DNA of 64,000 nt from Hyphomicrobiales bacterium (GTDB lineage Bacteria; Pseudomonadota; Alphaproteobacteria; Rhizobiales; Devosiaceae), in NCBI GenBank assembly GCA_027487555.1, contig JAIYDI010000019.1, positions 248,001 to 312,000 on the forward strand, read 5' to 3'. The position numbers were made by a program, and so were the translations under genes. Of this stretch, positions 31,252-42,172 are shown one piece after another. The stretch's first letter is position 1; each line of letters begins with the position of its first letter. The notes below the pieces were generated by a model. The model was not told the origin of the DNA and made no database searches. It saw nothing but the letters and a program-made list of their open reading frames with translations.

Positions 31252-32852
31252 TGCCGCTCTTCGAGCGCTACATCGCGGTTGACTGGTCCGGGAACAACTC
31301 GCCCAAATATGGCGAGGATTCCATCTGGATCGGCGAAGCCCATAGGCGGGGCGAAGCACACACGCTTCTGCAATCGGTCAACTCGGGTACGCGCAAGGAA
31401 GCAATTGTACTTCTTGAGCAGCGGCTGACAGACGCGAGAGAGCACGGCGAGCGAGTGCTTGTCGGCTTCGATTTCGCGTTTGGGTACCCGAAGGGGGCCG
31501 CCCACCTCATCAGCGGCCAACATTCATGGCGTGGCTTGTGGGGAACTTTGTCGAGGCTGATTTCGGACGGGCCGGACAACAAGTCCAACAACTATGAGGT
31601 GGCCGACCGACTGAACGCCGGCTTTCCAACGCCGGGGCCGCGTTTCTGGGGGCGTCCCGCGATATTGCCGCACGTGAACTTGCTGACGAACAAGTCTGGC
31701 GCATCATTTGATGTGGTGGCCGAAAAACGCATTGTCGAGTCCCTCGCAAAGGGGACCAAGGCGATCTGGCAGCTTCACTACAATGGCGCCGTTGGAAGTC
31801 AGGCAATGCTCGGTATTCCGAGGTTGGAGCAATTGCGGCAGTCCCCTCGGGTCGGTCGGGAAGTCGCGGTTTGGCCTTTCGAGACGGACTTCGAGCGACG
31901 CCTCACAGCCGCGATAGTCATTGCTGAAATCTATCCATCGCTTTTTGAGATCGACCCCGCTGTTCAGCCCCGCGACCGGGCCCAGGTTGAGGCCGTTGCG
32001 TCAGGCTTCGCGCGGTTCGATGGCAATGGTCTGCTCGGCGAGTTGCTTGCAGCTCCAGCTGATCTGACGGACGAGGACCGGGAGGCCGTACTTCGAGAAG
32101 AAGGCTGGATCGTCGGTGCCGGTCGCACGGACTTGAAGCCCGGCTTGCCGTCAGTGACGGGCAACCCGGCCACCGCAGCCCAGACTCCGAAAAGAGCGGA
32201 TTCTGTGTCCGCGCCAGTCGATTTCTCGACCTATATCCGTGACCCCAAGGCAATCTACGAAGAGAGCTTTGCCGCCATCCGTCGCGAGGCGGAACTCGAT
32301 CACCTTCCCGAACCCCTGCGCGAGCCGGCCATCCGCATGATCCATGCGTCCGGCATGGTCGATCTCGCCGCCGATATCGTAGGCACCGCCGATCTGCCGC
32401 AGGCGGTGCGTGACGCAATCTCGGCGGGTGCGCCCATCTTGTGCGATTGCGAGATGGTACGCGCCGGCATCATCCGTCGCCGCCTGCCGGATATGACCGA
32501 TCTGATCGTCACGCTCAATGCCCCGGAAGTGCCCGCACGCGCCGCCGAACTGGGCACCACCCGCTCCGCAACAGCGGTCGAACTCTGGCTCCCGCGCCTT
32601 GCCGGGGCCGTCGTCGTGATTGGCAATGCCCCAACGGCGCTGTTTCACCTGCTTGAGAAAATCGCGAACGGTGCAGCCCCGCCAGCCGCCATCATCGCGA
32701 CCCCGGTCGGCTTTGTCGGGGCGGCGGAAAGCAAGGCCATGCTTGCAACCCACCCCCAAAATGTGCCTTTCCTCACCGTTCGAGGGCGTCGTGGCGGGTC
32801 GGCCATGGCATCGGCTGCCCTCAATGGCATAGTGGGGGGGCTCGCCGCATGA
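31251..32852 (+). CDS. cobH: Fusion: RNase H-fold-like domain + precorrin-8X methylmutase (CobH)
   Basis: A 533-residue protein with two parts. Residues ~322-533 are a full CobH/CbiC: FSTYIRDPKAIYEESF, the catalytic His in RMIHASGMVD, GAPILCDCEMV, AVVVIGNAPTALF and PVGFVGAAESK. CobH moves the C11 methyl to C12 to form hydrogenobyrinate or cobyrinate. Residues 1-~310 (YIAVDWSGNNSP, VLVGFDFAFGYPKG, LNAGFPTPGPRFWG) resemble RNase H-fold, DUF429-like proteins; this is tentative. The N-terminal part has lower GC (50-57% on sampled lines against 77% in CobH), suggesting later acquisition. A GTG at 32205 could allow separate CobH synthesis, since a normal CobH is about 210 residues. Confidence 0.85.
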   Translation: MPLFERYIAVDWSGNNSPKYGEDSIWIGEAHRRGEAHTLLQSVNSGTRKEAIVLLEQRLTDAREHGERVLVGFDFAFGYPKGAAHLISGQHSWRGLWGTLSRLISDGPDNKSNNYEVADRLNAGFPTPGPRFWGRPAILPHVNLLTNKSGASFDVVAEKRIVESLAKGTKAIWQLHYNGAVGSQAMLGIPRLEQLRQSPRVGREVAVWPFETDFERRLTAAIVIAEIYPSLFEIDPAVQPRDRAQVEAVASGFARFDGNGLLGELLAAPADLTDEDREAVLREEGWIVGAGRTDLKPGLPSVTGNPATAAQTPKRADSVSAPVDFSTYIRDPKAIYEESFAAIRREAELDHLPEPLREPAIRMIHASGMVDLAADIVGTADLPQAVRDAISAGAPILCDCEMVRAGIIRRRLPDMTDLIVTLNAPEVPARAAELGTTRSATAVELWLPRLAGAVVVIGNAPTALFHLLEKIANGAAPPAAIIATPVGFVGAAESKAMLATHPQNVPFLTVRGRRGGSAMASAALNGIVGGLAA

Positions 32853-34207
32853 CGGCCTGGCTGCACATTATCGGAGTGACCGAGGAAGGTCCTGCTCAGT
32901 TGGCAGGACCGATGCGCCTCCTTCTCTCCTACGCCGAAACCGTGCTCGGTCCGCAGCGCTTCCTCGCCGATCTTGAGCCGATGGCCATGCCGCGCAGTCG
33001 CGCTGTGCAGGATGTTAGCCCCGATGTCGTCAACCGCCGCAGCTTCGAGGCCGTGGCACGTGCGCTCGCGGGTGAGGCCGTGAGCCAGTCGGCCGAGCGC
33101 AATCTCTGGGATGGTCGCCGGCTCGTGCCGTGGGAAGCCCCGCTCGACGCGATGATCGACCAGGTCATGGCCCTGCGCGAGACGCCGACCGTTATTCTCG
33201 CCAGCGGCGACCCGCTCTGGTTCGGCATCGCCGCCACCATGGCGAAGCATCTGCCGGCGAGCGAGTTCGCCGTCTACCCGGCTCCGTCATCGTTCCAGCT
33301 CGCCGCGGCCCGTCTTCGCTGGCCGTTGCAGCACGCAACGACGCTGTCGCTCCACGCCCGACCGATCGAGACGCTGCATCCGCACATCATGCCGGGCAAC
33401 CGCATCCTGGCGCTTACCAACGACCATATGACGGTGGAATTGGTGATCGATCTGCTGATCGAGCGCGGCTATGGCCGCAGCCGGCTGACAACGCTCGAAA
33501 ACCTTGGCGGCAGCGACGAACGGATCACCTCTGGCGATGCGGACGGCTTCGATACCCGCGACGTCGAGGACTTTTACGTGCTCGGTATCGAATGCGTGCC
33601 GACGCTCTCGGCGCCGCTGCTGACGCCCGTGCCGGGCCTGCCGGACGAGCTCTTCACCAATGACGGGCAATTGACCAAGCGCGAGATCCGCGCCGCGACG
33701 CTCGGCAAGCTGATGCCATTCCCTGGCGCTGTGCTCTGGGATGTCGGCGCCGGAGCAGGTTCGATCGCCATCGAGTGGCTGCGCGCCGCGCGCGATACCA
33801 AGGCGCTGGCCTTCGAAAGCGAGGGCGAGCGGTTGGAGATGATCGCGGTGAATGCCGCGGCGCTAGGCGTTCCGCAGATCGAGATCGTCGGCGGAGAGGC
33901 CCCTGCGACGTTTGTTGGCAGGGCGCCGCCTGACGCGGTGTTCCTCGGCGGCGATGTCGCCAATCTCGATCTCTTCGATGCCTGCTGGACGGCGTTGAAG
34001 CCCAGCGGCCGTTTCGTTGCCAATGCTGTGACGCTTGAGGGCGAACTGGCGCTGGCACAGCGGCACGCGCAGCTCGGCGGTGATCTCGTGCGGATCGAAG
34101 TATCATCCATCGACCGGATCGGCCCGCATCGCGCCTTCCGACCGCGCATGGCGGTGACCCAGTGGTCGGTGACCAAGGCGCCACACGGTTTCGCCACCAA
34201 TCCATGA
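32849..34207 (+). CDS. cobL: Precorrin-6Y C5,15-methyltransferase (decarboxylating), CobL
   Basis: A 452-residue fusion of CbiE-like and CbiT-like parts. The N-terminal ~230 residues are a tetrapyrrole methylase (ILASGDPLWFGIAATM, YPAPSSFQLAAARL, ALTNDHMTVELVIDLL). The C-terminal ~200 residues are a SAM-dependent Rossmann methyltransferase (AVLWDVGAGAGSIAIEWLRA). The enzyme methylates C5 and C15 and removes the ring-C acetate carboxyl. It is somewhat longer than the usual 400-410 residues. It overlaps cobH and cobI by 4 bp on each side, so the operon is translationally coupled. Confidence 0.93.
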   Translation: MTAWLHIIGVTEEGPAQLAGPMRLLLSYAETVLGPQRFLADLEPMAMPRSRAVQDVSPDVVNRRSFEAVARALAGEAVSQSAERNLWDGRRLVPWEAPLDAMIDQVMALRETPTVILASGDPLWFGIAATMAKHLPASEFAVYPAPSSFQLAAARLRWPLQHATTLSLHARPIETLHPHIMPGNRILALTNDHMTVELVIDLLIERGYGRSRLTTLENLGGSDERITSGDADGFDTRDVEDFYVLGIECVPTLSAPLLTPVPGLPDELFTNDGQLTKREIRAATLGKLMPFPGAVLWDVGAGAGSIAIEWLRAARDTKALAFESEGERLEMIAVNAAALGVPQIEIVGGEAPATFVGRAPPDAVFLGGDVANLDLFDACWTALKPSGRFVANAVTLEGELALAQRHAQLGGDLVRIEVSSIDRIGPHRAFRPRMAVTQWSVTKAPHGFATNP

Positions 34208-34932
34208 CCCGCCCATCCTACGGTACATTGTCGCTCGTGGGCGTTGGCCCCGGCGATCCTGACCTGATGACGGTGAAAGCCGTGAAGCGGCTGGCAGCCG
34301 CCGCTGTGGTCGCCTTCCCGGCGACAAGCGATGGTGGCACGCTGGCGCTCGATATCGCCCGTCCGTATGTGCCCACGGCTGCTGCGCTGCTGCCCGTGAC
34401 CATTCCGATGACGCCCGAACGTGGACCGGCCCAGGCCGCCTATGATGCCGGCGCCGAGGCGATCGCCGCGCGGCTCGGGGCCGGCGAGGATGTCGCCTAT
34501 TTGTGCGAGGGCGATCCGCTATTCTACGGCTCGGCCATGTATCTGCTCAGCCGGCTCGGTGCGCGCTTCGCCATCGAAGTGATCCCGGGCGTCACTTCGC
34601 TTACAGCGGCGGCCGCCGCCATCTCCCGCCCGCTCGCCGCCCGCAACGAAGTGCTGAAGGTGCTGCCCGCGCCACTGCCCGACGATGTGTTGCGCGCCGA
34701 ACTCGCCCAAGCGCCCGCCGTCGCGCTGATCAAGGTGGGCCGGCATTTCGACCGCATCCGCGCGCTGCTCGGCGAAACCGGCCACGCGGCCTCGGCCATC
34801 GTTGTCGAGCACGCAACCACGTCAAGGCAGCGCATCACGCGGCTTGCCGAGTTCTCGGCCGACGAGCGGCCGTATTTTTCTACCATCCTCGCCTATCGCG
34901 GCACGGAAGCCTGGGGGCAGCAGAGCGCATGA
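34204..34932 (+). CDS. cobI: Precorrin-2 C20-methyltransferase
   Basis: A 242-residue tetrapyrrole methylase. TLSLVGVGPGDPDLMTVKAV begins the fold, VAYLCEGDPLFYGSAMYL is the family SAM/substrate loop, and VIPGVTSLTAAAA follows, as in CobI/CbiL. It adds the C20 methyl to (cobalt-)precorrin-2. The ATG lies in the cobL stop (ATGA) and its own stop overlaps the CbiG-CobJ start (ATGA). Whether the substrate carries cobalt depends on the chelatase route used. Confidence 0.93.
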   Translation: MTRPSYGTLSLVGVGPGDPDLMTVKAVKRLAAAAVVAFPATSDGGTLALDIARPYVPTAAALLPVTIPMTPERGPAQAAYDAGAEAIAARLGAGEDVAYLCEGDPLFYGSAMYLLSRLGARFAIEVIPGVTSLTAAAAAISRPLAARNEVLKVLPAPLPDDVLRAELAQAPAVALIKVGRHFDRIRALLGETGHAASAIVVEHATTSRQRITRLAEFSADERPYFSTILAYRGTEAWGQQSA

Positions 34933-36688
34933 AGCCGGCTATCGTCATCCTCTCCGAGGCGAGCCGCGGGCTGGCAACGCGCATCGCGGCTGCTGTCGCC
35001 GGCGAAGTCCTGCTGGCGACGCCCGATGGCACAGCGCCTCGCCTCCTGCTGCCGCGTCTCTTTGCCGAGGGGCGGCCGATCATCGGCATCTGCGCTGCGG
35101 GCATCCTCATCCGGCTGGTCGCTCCGCTGCTCGGCGACAAGCGCGCCGAACCTCCGGTGATCTCCGTCGCACAGGATGGCAGCGCCGTCGTGCCGCTGCT
35201 GGGTGGTCATCATGGCGCCAACCGTCTGGCGCGCGAGATTGCGGCGCTCCTCGGCTTAGAAGCGGCGCTCACCACGGCGTCGGATACCCGCTTCGCCCAC
35301 GGCCTCGACGAGCCCCCCGCGGGCTATGTGCTGGCCGATATCGCGCCGGTGAAGCGGGCGACACAGGCCCTGCTCACCGGCGGTGCGATCCGGCTAGAGG
35401 GCGATGCGCCCTGGCTCGCGGCCGCCGGATATCCGCTCGCCGCCGATGGCGCCGTGTCCGTGGCCATCACCGCGCGGTCGGATGCTGTGGCCGATCTCAT
35501 CTATCATCCGCAGGTGCTGGTGGCGGGCGTCGGCTGCGAGCGGAACGCCGACCCGGCCGAGGTCATCGGGCTCGTCGAAGCGACCCTCGCCGAGGCCGGG
35601 CTATCGTCCAAGGCGCTCGCCGCCATCGCCTCCATCGACATCAAGGCCGACGAGCCGGCGCTGCATGCCGCCGCAAGACACTTCGGCGTGCCGCTGCGCG
35701 TCTTCTCGGCGGCCGAACTTTCTGCCGAAACCGCGCCCAATCCCTCCACTGTCGTCGCCGCGACGGTCGGCGCGCCCGGTGTTGCCGAGCCTGCCGCGCT
35801 CAAAGCCGGCCGGCTGGTGGTGGAGAAACGCAAGACGAAGGGCGCCACCTGCGCCATCGCCATGGCGGAATGCCCCATCGACCCCACGACGCTCGGCCGT
35901 GCGCCGGGCCGGCTCGATATCGTCGGCATCGGGCCGGGCGAACCGCCGCAGCGTACCGCCTCCGCGGTGGCCGCGCTCAGGGAAGCCGAGGACTGGGTGG
36001 GCTACGGGCTCTATCTCGATCTCATCGCCGATCTGTCCCATGCCGAGGTGCAGCATCGCTATCCCTTGGGCGAGGAGGAAGTCCGCGTCCGCGCCGCGCT
36101 CGAACTCGCCGCCACCGGCCGTGTCGTCTCGCTTGTCTGCTCCGGCGACGCGCAGATCTATGCCATGGCGAGCCTTGTCTACGAATTGCTGGCTGCGGAT
36201 GGCGACCGCGCCGTGAGTATTGCTGCCCGTCGCGTCCCCATCGTCACCCATCCCGGCATCTCGGCCTTCCAGGCCGCCTCGGCTGCGGCCGGCGCGCTGA
36301 TCGGTCACGATTTCTGCTGCGTCTCCCTCTCGGACCTTCTGACCCCGCGAGAGGCCATCCTCCAGCGCCTCAATGCCGCCGCCCAAGGCGATTTCGTTAC
36401 CGCGCTCTACAATCCGCGCTCGCAGCGCCGCACCGACCTGATCGAGGAAACGAAGCGCATCTTCTCCGCCGCGCGTCCGCCCGATACCCCGGTTATCATC
36501 GCGAGCCAGCTGGGACGCCCCGAGGAGCGCGTGCGGGTCGTGCGGCTCGATGATTTTGACGCAACCGAAATCGACATGCTGACCATAGTCCTGATCGGCG
36601 CCTCCACCTCGCGCTGGGTCGAGCATGGCGGCAAGGCCCGCGCCTTCACGCCGCGCGGCTACGCCAAAAAACACGAAGGAACGCAGCC

Positions 36689-36692
<4 letters not shown>
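34929..36692 (+). CDS. cobJ: Fusion: CbiG-like (cobalt-precorrin-5A hydrolase) + CobJ/CbiH (C17-methyltransferase)
   Basis: A 587-residue two-enzyme protein. Residues 1-~190 match the CbiG N-terminal part (GRPIIGICAAGILIRLVAPL, VVPLLGGHHGANRLAREIAA) and ~195-310 the CbiG C-terminal part (GVGCERNADPAEVIGLVEAT, SIDIKADEPALHAAA). Residues ~335-587 are a C17 methyltransferase (LDIVGIGPGEPPQRT, VSLVCSGDAQIYAMASLVYE, LYNPRSQRRTDLIEETKRIF). CbiG opens the ring-A lactone and releases acetaldehyde in the cobalt-early pathway; CobJ/CbiH contracts the ring. The ATG at 34929 overlaps the cobI stop. Confidence 0.9.
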
Positions 36693-37471
<779 letters not shown>

Positions 37472-37491
37472 CGCCCAGTCTTTGCTTTATC

Positions 37492-37535
37492 GCGCTTTCG
37501 AACCGGAAAAGTCATGCAACTTTTCCTGAAAGCGC
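37492..37535. repeat. Palindromic intergenic repeat (copy 1), likely terminator
   Basis: GCGCTTTC (37492-37499) pairs with GAAAGCGC (37528-37535), and inside it GGAAAAGT (37505-37512) pairs with ACTTTTCC (37519-37526). It lies between converging cobM and cobK stops. The same leading sequence (TTTG-TTT-TCGCGCTTTC) and design recur at 43173-43211. Confidence 0.75.
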
Positions 37536-38267
37536 TCAGTACCGGTCGAGCCGCAGTGCAGCGATTGCCTGCCCAAGTGTCGGCACGTCATAGGCAGGCG
37601 GCAGCGGTGGCCGCGCGATCATGAACACCGGCAGCCGCAATTGCTGCGCCGCCTGCAACTTGGCCTCGGTCTGCACCCCACCCGAATTCTTGGTGATCAG
37701 GTGGGTGACGGCATTGTCCTGCATCAGCTGCAATTCGCTGCCCAGAAAATAGGGCGGCCGCGTAATCAGCGATATGGCATGTGCGGGCAACGGCTTCTCG
37801 GGCGGCTCGATCGAGCGCACGACAAATGTGCAGTCATACCGGACGAAATACACATCGAGCCGGGTTGTCCCTACCGTCAGCAGTACCCGCGCGCCTTTCG
37901 GCAGCCCGGCGACGGCGGCCTCTGCGGAGGCGACGTGCTTCCAGAACGCGTATTGCGGTTCGGACCAGCCGGGACGGGTCAACCGCACGAGGCGAAGTTC
38001 GGCAAGTTCCGCTGCCTTCACCGCATTGCTCCGCATCTGCACCGCGTAGGGATGCGTCGCATCGACGATGCGGTCGAACTTTTCCGCCTTCAGGTATTTG
38101 GCCAGCCCATCGGGGCCCCCAAAGCCGCCGGTGCGCAACTGCCCGAGCGGGGTAAGCGGGGCACTCGTGCGTCCAGCGAGCGACGTTGTCACGTCATGGC
38201 CCATTTTCACCAGACGCTCGGCCAGTTGCCGCGCCTCTTCTGTGCCGCCAAGGATCAGGACCTTCAT
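37536..38267 (-). CDS. cobK: Precorrin-6A reductase
   Basis: A 243-residue reductase of the CobK/CbiJ family: VLILGGTEEARQLAERL at the N-terminus binds the nucleotide, DATHPYAVQMRSNA and VLLTVGTTRLDVYF follow, and ITKNSGGVQTEAKLQAA near the end is the typical TKxSG region. It reduces (cobalt-)precorrin-6A with NAD(P)H. It follows cbiD after a 3-bp gap, so the two form a leftward operon. Confidence 0.92.
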   Translation of the reverse strand: MKVLILGGTEEARQLAERLVKMGHDVTTSLAGRTSAPLTPLGQLRTGGFGGPDGLAKYLKAEKFDRIVDATHPYAVQMRSNAVKAAELAELRLVRLTRPGWSEPQYAFWKHVASAEAAVAGLPKGARVLLTVGTTRLDVYFVRYDCTFVVRSIEPPEKPLPAHAISLITRPPYFLGSELQLMQDNAVTHLITKNSGGVQTEAKLQAAQQLRLPVFMIARPPLPPAYDVPTLGQAIAALRLDRY

Positions 38268-38270
38268 GCC

Positions 38271-39362
38271 TCAGCTGCTTTCTCCGAGCACGTCGCCGGC
38301 TCGGCCTACTACCAAGATACGCACCCGGGTCCGGGTGCCAACCACGCGCTGCGCCTCGCCCCGCGCCCGCTCGGCGACCCGCACCACCAGGCTCGGCGCC
38401 AATTCACCGGCAGCCAGCAGGGCCGCGTTGGCCGAGCCCGACGCTGCGACAGCCTCGATACTATAGTCCGAAGCGCCGAGCGCCCTCATGTCATTTGCGA
38501 GGCTTTCAACATCCACCTGCGAGCGGGCAGAATGGAGGTCCATCGCGCCTTGTGCCAGCTTCGAAAGTTTGCCGAAGCCGCCGGCAATCGTCACCTCCGG
38601 CACCGGATTTGCCCGGAGATACTTGAGCAGCCCGCCACAGAAATCGCCCATATCGAGATAGGCCTCTTTGGCCAGGCCAAGCCGCGCCATTGCGGCCTTC
38701 TCGCTCAGGTCACCGGTGGAGCCAACGACATGGCTAAGCCCCAATGCCCGCGCCACATCCACGCCGCGATGGATCGAGTGGATCCACGCCGCGCAGGAAT
38801 AGGGCACGACAATGCCGGTGGTCCCGAGAATCGACAGCCCGCCCCGGATTCCGAGGCGCGGGTTCCAGGTCTTCTCCGCCAGAGCCCGGCCATTCTCGAC
38901 CGAAATGGTGAGGGTGAAGTCGGGCCCGATTCCGTGACGCGCCGCGATCTCGGCAACGGTCTCGGTCATCATCCGGCGCGGCACCGGGTTGATCGCGGGC
39001 TCTCCGACGCCGATAGGCAATCCGGGCAGGGTGACAACGCCGACGCCCTCGCCCGCGATGAACGTGATGCCGAAGCCCGGCGCCCCGCGCGCGACTCGCG
39101 CCAGGATCAGTGCGCCATGCGTTACGTCGGGGTCATCGCCCGCATCCTTGATGATGCCGGCCTCGGCCCATCCATCCCCAAGCGTCTCCCGCGCCAGCGG
39201 AAAGGCCGGCTGCTGGCCACCGGGCAGCGTTATCGTCACCGGGTCCGGAAAGCCGTCGCCGAGCAGGGCGCAAAGCGCCGCCCGCGTGGCGGCCGTGGCG
39301 CAGGCGCCCGTGGTCCAGCCGCGGCGCAAGGGCTTGCCATCGGGAACAAAATCATCGCTCAT
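38271..39362 (-). CDS. cbiD: Cobalt-precorrin-5B C1-methyltransferase, CbiD
   Basis: A 363-residue CbiD. RRGWTTGACATAATRAAL near residue 15 is the family signature; GEPAINPVPRRMM, GGLSILGTTGIVVPYS, GDFCGGLLKYL and AGGFGKLSKLAQGAMDLH follow. CbiD methylates C1 in the cobalt-early pathway and replaces CobF of the aerobic pathway. The ATG at 39362 has AAAGG upstream. It is divergent from cobB with only 31 bp between the two start codons. Confidence 0.92.
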   Translation of the reverse strand: MSDDFVPDGKPLRRGWTTGACATAATRAALCALLGDGFPDPVTITLPGGQQPAFPLARETLGDGWAEAGIIKDAGDDPDVTHGALILARVARGAPGFGITFIAGEGVGVVTLPGLPIGVGEPAINPVPRRMMTETVAEIAARHGIGPDFTLTISVENGRALAEKTWNPRLGIRGGLSILGTTGIVVPYSCAAWIHSIHRGVDVARALGLSHVVGSTGDLSEKAAMARLGLAKEAYLDMGDFCGGLLKYLRANPVPEVTIAGGFGKLSKLAQGAMDLHSARSQVDVESLANDMRALGASDYSIEAVAASGSANAALLAAGELAPSLVVRVAERARGEAQRVVGTRTRVRILVVGRAGDVLGESS

Positions 39363-39393
39363 CGCCAGACCTTTACCCCATATGGGAGACGAG

Positions 39394-40674
39394 ATGAACG
39401 GCTTCGTCGTCGCCGCACCGCGCTCGGGTTCCGGCAAGACGCTGGTGACCCTCGGGCTGATTGCGGCGTTGCGCCGTCGAGGGCTGGGCGTGGCAGCTGC
39501 AAAGACCGGACCGGACTATATCGACACAACGATTCTTGGCGAAGTCGCCGGCCGAGAGGCGGTCAATCTCGACCCCTGGGCCATGGCGCCGGATCGTCTG
39601 CACGCGCTGGCAGGTTCCGCCGATGCCGACCTGCTGGTCGTCGAGGGCGTGATGGGGCTGTTCGACGGCTCGGCCGATGGCCGGGGGTCGACCGCGGATC
39701 TCGCCGAGACGCTGAAACTGCCGATCGTGCTGGTGCTCGATGCGGACAGGCAGAGCCAGTCGATTGCGGCGCTCGCCCATGGCTTCCTGAGCTTTCGGCC
39801 CGGGCTGCGCTTCGCCGGGCTGATCCTCAACCGCGCCGCGTCCACGCGCCACGAGGCGATGCTGCGCTCGGCCCTCGCGCCACTCGGCGTGCCACTGCTC
39901 GGCGTCATTCCGCGGCGCGACAGGCTGCACCTCCCCGAGCGGCATCTGGGGCTTGTGCTGCCGGGCGAAATCGCGGAATTCGACCAGGTGGTTACGGCCG
40001 CGGCTGACGCCGTGACGGATTTCATTGATCTCGATCTGCTGCTCACGAAAGCCGCACCGCCAGCATTTGCCGCGACACCGGGCTCCGCCTTGCCGCCGCT
40101 CGGCCAGCGCATCGCCATCGCCCGCGACGAGGCCTTCGCCTTTCTCTACACCCATCAAGTGCGCGACTGGCAGTCAGCGGGCGCTAGCCTCAGCTTCTTT
40201 TCGCCCCTGGCCGATGAACCACCGGCTGGAGATGCCGATGCAGTGTTCCTGCCCGGCGGCTATCCGGAACTGCACGGCCCGCTGCTCGCCTCCAACATCC
40301 GCTTCAAGGCCGGCCTGATCGACGCTGCCGTGCGCGGCGCGCTGGTCTATGGCGAGTGCGGTGGCTTCATGGTGCTGGGGCAGGGGATCGTCACCCGCGA
40401 TGGCGGCCACCATGAGATGACCGGTCTCCTGCCGCACGAAACCCGCATCGATCGGCCGCGCCGCGTGCTCGGCTATAGACGGCTGAGCCACGAGAGCCCC
40501 TTGCCCTATCCGGCTGCGCTCAATGGCCACGAGTTTCACTATTCTTCGGCGCGGCAGCAGCGCGGCACGCCGCTCTTCACAGCCAGTGATGCCCTGGGCG
40601 AAGCGCAGCCGCCCATGGGCCTCGTTGAAGGTCGCGTCATGGGCTCCTATGCCCATGTGATCGATCGGGCGTGA
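39394..40674 (+). CDS. cobB: Cobyrinic/hydrogenobyrinic acid a,c-diamide synthase
   Basis: A 426-residue glutamine-dependent amidotransferase. [17 protein letters not shown] is the P-loop of the synthetase domain, and [12 protein letters not shown] and [16 protein letters not shown] are family motifs. The glutaminase domain includes the catalytic Cys in [13 protein letters not shown] and ends with GSYAHVID. It amidates the a and c side chains. The ATG at 39394 has GGGAG upstream. It is the first gene of cobB-cobQ-cobD, divergent from cbiD-cobK. Confidence 0.93.
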   Translation: MNGFVVAAPRSGSGKTLVTLGLIAALRRRGLGVAAAKTGPDYIDTTILGEVAGREAVNLDPWAMAPDRLHALAGSADADLLVVEGVMGLFDGSADGRGSTADLAETLKLPIVLVLDADRQSQSIAALAHGFLSFRPGLRFAGLILNRAASTRHEAMLRSALAPLGVPLLGVIPRRDRLHLPERHLGLVLPGEIAEFDQVVTAAADAVTDFIDLDLLLTKAAPPAFAATPGSALPPLGQRIAIARDEAFAFLYTHQVRDWQSAGASLSFFSPLADEPPAGDADAVFLPGGYPELHGPLLASNIRFKAGLIDAAVRGALVYGECGGFMVLGQGIVTRDGGHHEMTGLLPHETRIDRPRRVLGYRRLSHESPLPYPAALNGHEFHYSSARQQRGTPLFTASDALGEAQPPMGLVEGRVMGSYAHVIDRA

Positions 40675-40714
40675 TCTTCCGTTTCGAGCCCGTCCGAATC
40701 CGCTAGGAAGTGCC

Positions 40715-42172
40715 ATGGTCGCGAAATCTCTGATGGTCATGGGCACGGGCTCCGATGTCGGCAAGTCGCTGCTCGTCGCCGGTCTGGCGCGCGCCTTCAC
40801 CAATCGCGGCCTGCGAGTCGCGCCGATGAAGCCGCAGAACATGTCGAACAATGCCGCCGTCACCGTCGATGGCGGCGAGATCGGCCGGGCGCAGGCGCTG
40901 CAGGCCCGCGCTGCGCGTCGCGACCCGATCACGGCCATGAACCCGGTGCTGTTGAAGCCCGAGCATGAAACCGGCGCGCAACTGATCGTGCGCGGCAAAC
41001 GGGTTGGCTCGTATCCCGCGCGGCAATACTGGAAGAAGCGCGGCGAATTGCTGCCCGAAGTCGTGGCGGCGCATCGCGAACTCGCCGCCGATACCGATCT
41101 CGTGCTGGTCGAAGGCGCCGGCAGCGCTTCGGAAGTGAACCTCCGCGCGGGCGATATCGCCAATTTCGGATTTGCCCGTGCGCTCGACCTGCCGGTGCTG
41201 CTGGTGGGCGATATCGAGCGCGGCGGTGTCATCGCGTCCCTCTGCGGGACCTTCGACGTCATCGATCCGGCCGACCGGGCGCTGATCGGCGCAAGCCTCG
41301 TCAACAAGTTCCAGGGCGATCCGGCGCTCTTCACCGAAGGCCGCGATTTCATTGCGCGGCGCACCGGCGTGCCCTGCCTCGGCCCGGTGCCATGGTTCCG
41401 CGACGCCGGCAAGCTCCCCGCCGAGGATGTGCTGGGGCTCGAGTCGCGCGCAAGGCCGGGCACCGGCATGTTTCGCATCGTCGTTCCGCGCCTGCCACGC
41501 ATCGCCAATTTCGACGATCTCGATCCGCTGCGCCTCGACCCCAATGTCGCGCTCGAAATCGTCTCGCCCGGCCGGCCGCTGCCCGATGCCGATCTCATCA
41601 TCCTGCCCGGCAGCAAGGCGACGCGCGCCGATCTCGCCGCGCTGAAGGCCGAGGGCTGGGATATCGATATCCGCGCGGCCGCCCGTCGTGGCACGGCGGT
41701 GCTCGGGCTGTGCGGTGGCTACCAGATGCTCGGCCACCGGATTTCCGACCCCGACGGCATCGAGGGCCGCGCCGGCACCTCGCATGGGCTCGGGCTGCTG
41801 GCTGTCAACACGGTACTTGCGGCGAAGAAAGAACTCCGCCTCGAGGCGGCGATTTCCGGCCTTACGGGCGATCCGCTCACCGGCTACCACATGCATATGG
41901 GCGTGACCGACGGCGCCGATCGCGCCAGGCCTTTCGCCGAAGTCGGTGGCGCCCGTGAAGGAGCTGTGTCGTCCGATGGCCGCATCATGGGCACTTACCT
42001 CCACGGCTTGTTCGCCGCCGATGCCTTCAGGCGCGAGTTCCTCGCGCGGCTCGGTGCGACGGCCGATGCCGACCTGCACTACGAGGCGGTGATCGACGCG
42101 ACGCTCGATGCGTTCGCCGCGCATCTTGAGGCCAATCTCGATCTCGATTTCCTCCTGTCGCTGGCGCGCTGA
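40715..42172 (+). CDS. cobQ: Cobyric acid synthase
   Basis: A 485-residue amidotransferase. The N-terminal P-loop region is [20 protein letters not shown], followed by [13 protein letters not shown] and [16 protein letters not shown]. The C-terminal glutaminase domain has the catalytic Cys in [11 protein letters not shown] and closes with GTYLHGLF. It amidates the b, d, e and g side chains of adenosylcobyrinic a,c-diamide. GGAAG precedes the ATG. Its stop overlaps the cobD start (TGATG). Confidence 0.95.
   Translation: MVAKSLMVMGTGSDVGKSLLVAGLARAFTNRGLRVAPMKPQNMSNNAAVTVDGGEIGRAQALQARAARRDPITAMNPVLLKPEHETGAQLIVRGKRVGSYPARQYWKKRGELLPEVVAAHRELAADTDLVLVEGAGSASEVNLRAGDIANFGFARALDLPVLLVGDIERGGVIASLCGTFDVIDPADRALIGASLVNKFQGDPALFTEGRDFIARRTGVPCLGPVPWFRDAGKLPAEDVLGLESRARPGTGMFRIVVPRLPRIANFDDLDPLRLDPNVALEIVSPGRPLPDADLIILPGSKATRADLAALKAEGWDIDIRAAARRGTAVLGLCGGYQMLGHRISDPDGIEGRAGTSHGLGLLAVNTVLAAKKELRLEAAISGLTGDPLTGYHMHMGVTDGADRARPFAEVGGAREGAVSSDGRIMGTYLHGLFAADAFRREFLARLGATADADLHYEAVIDATLDAFAAHLEANLDLDFLLSLAR

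Noticed and set aside
33671..33679. TTGACCAAG in cobL as another RutR-like site
   Set aside because: It is inside coding sequence, has only the left half-site, and lacks a matching right half.
34802..36553. 583-codon frame overlapping the CbiG-CobJ gene
   Set aside because: Same-strand shadow, very Arg-rich; the overlapping frame carries all recognisable CbiG and CobJ motifs.
37641..40007. Plus-strand frame of 788 codons opposite cobK and cbiD
   Set aside because: It is antisense to two conserved genes and runs into cobB in the wrong frame; it shows no motif.
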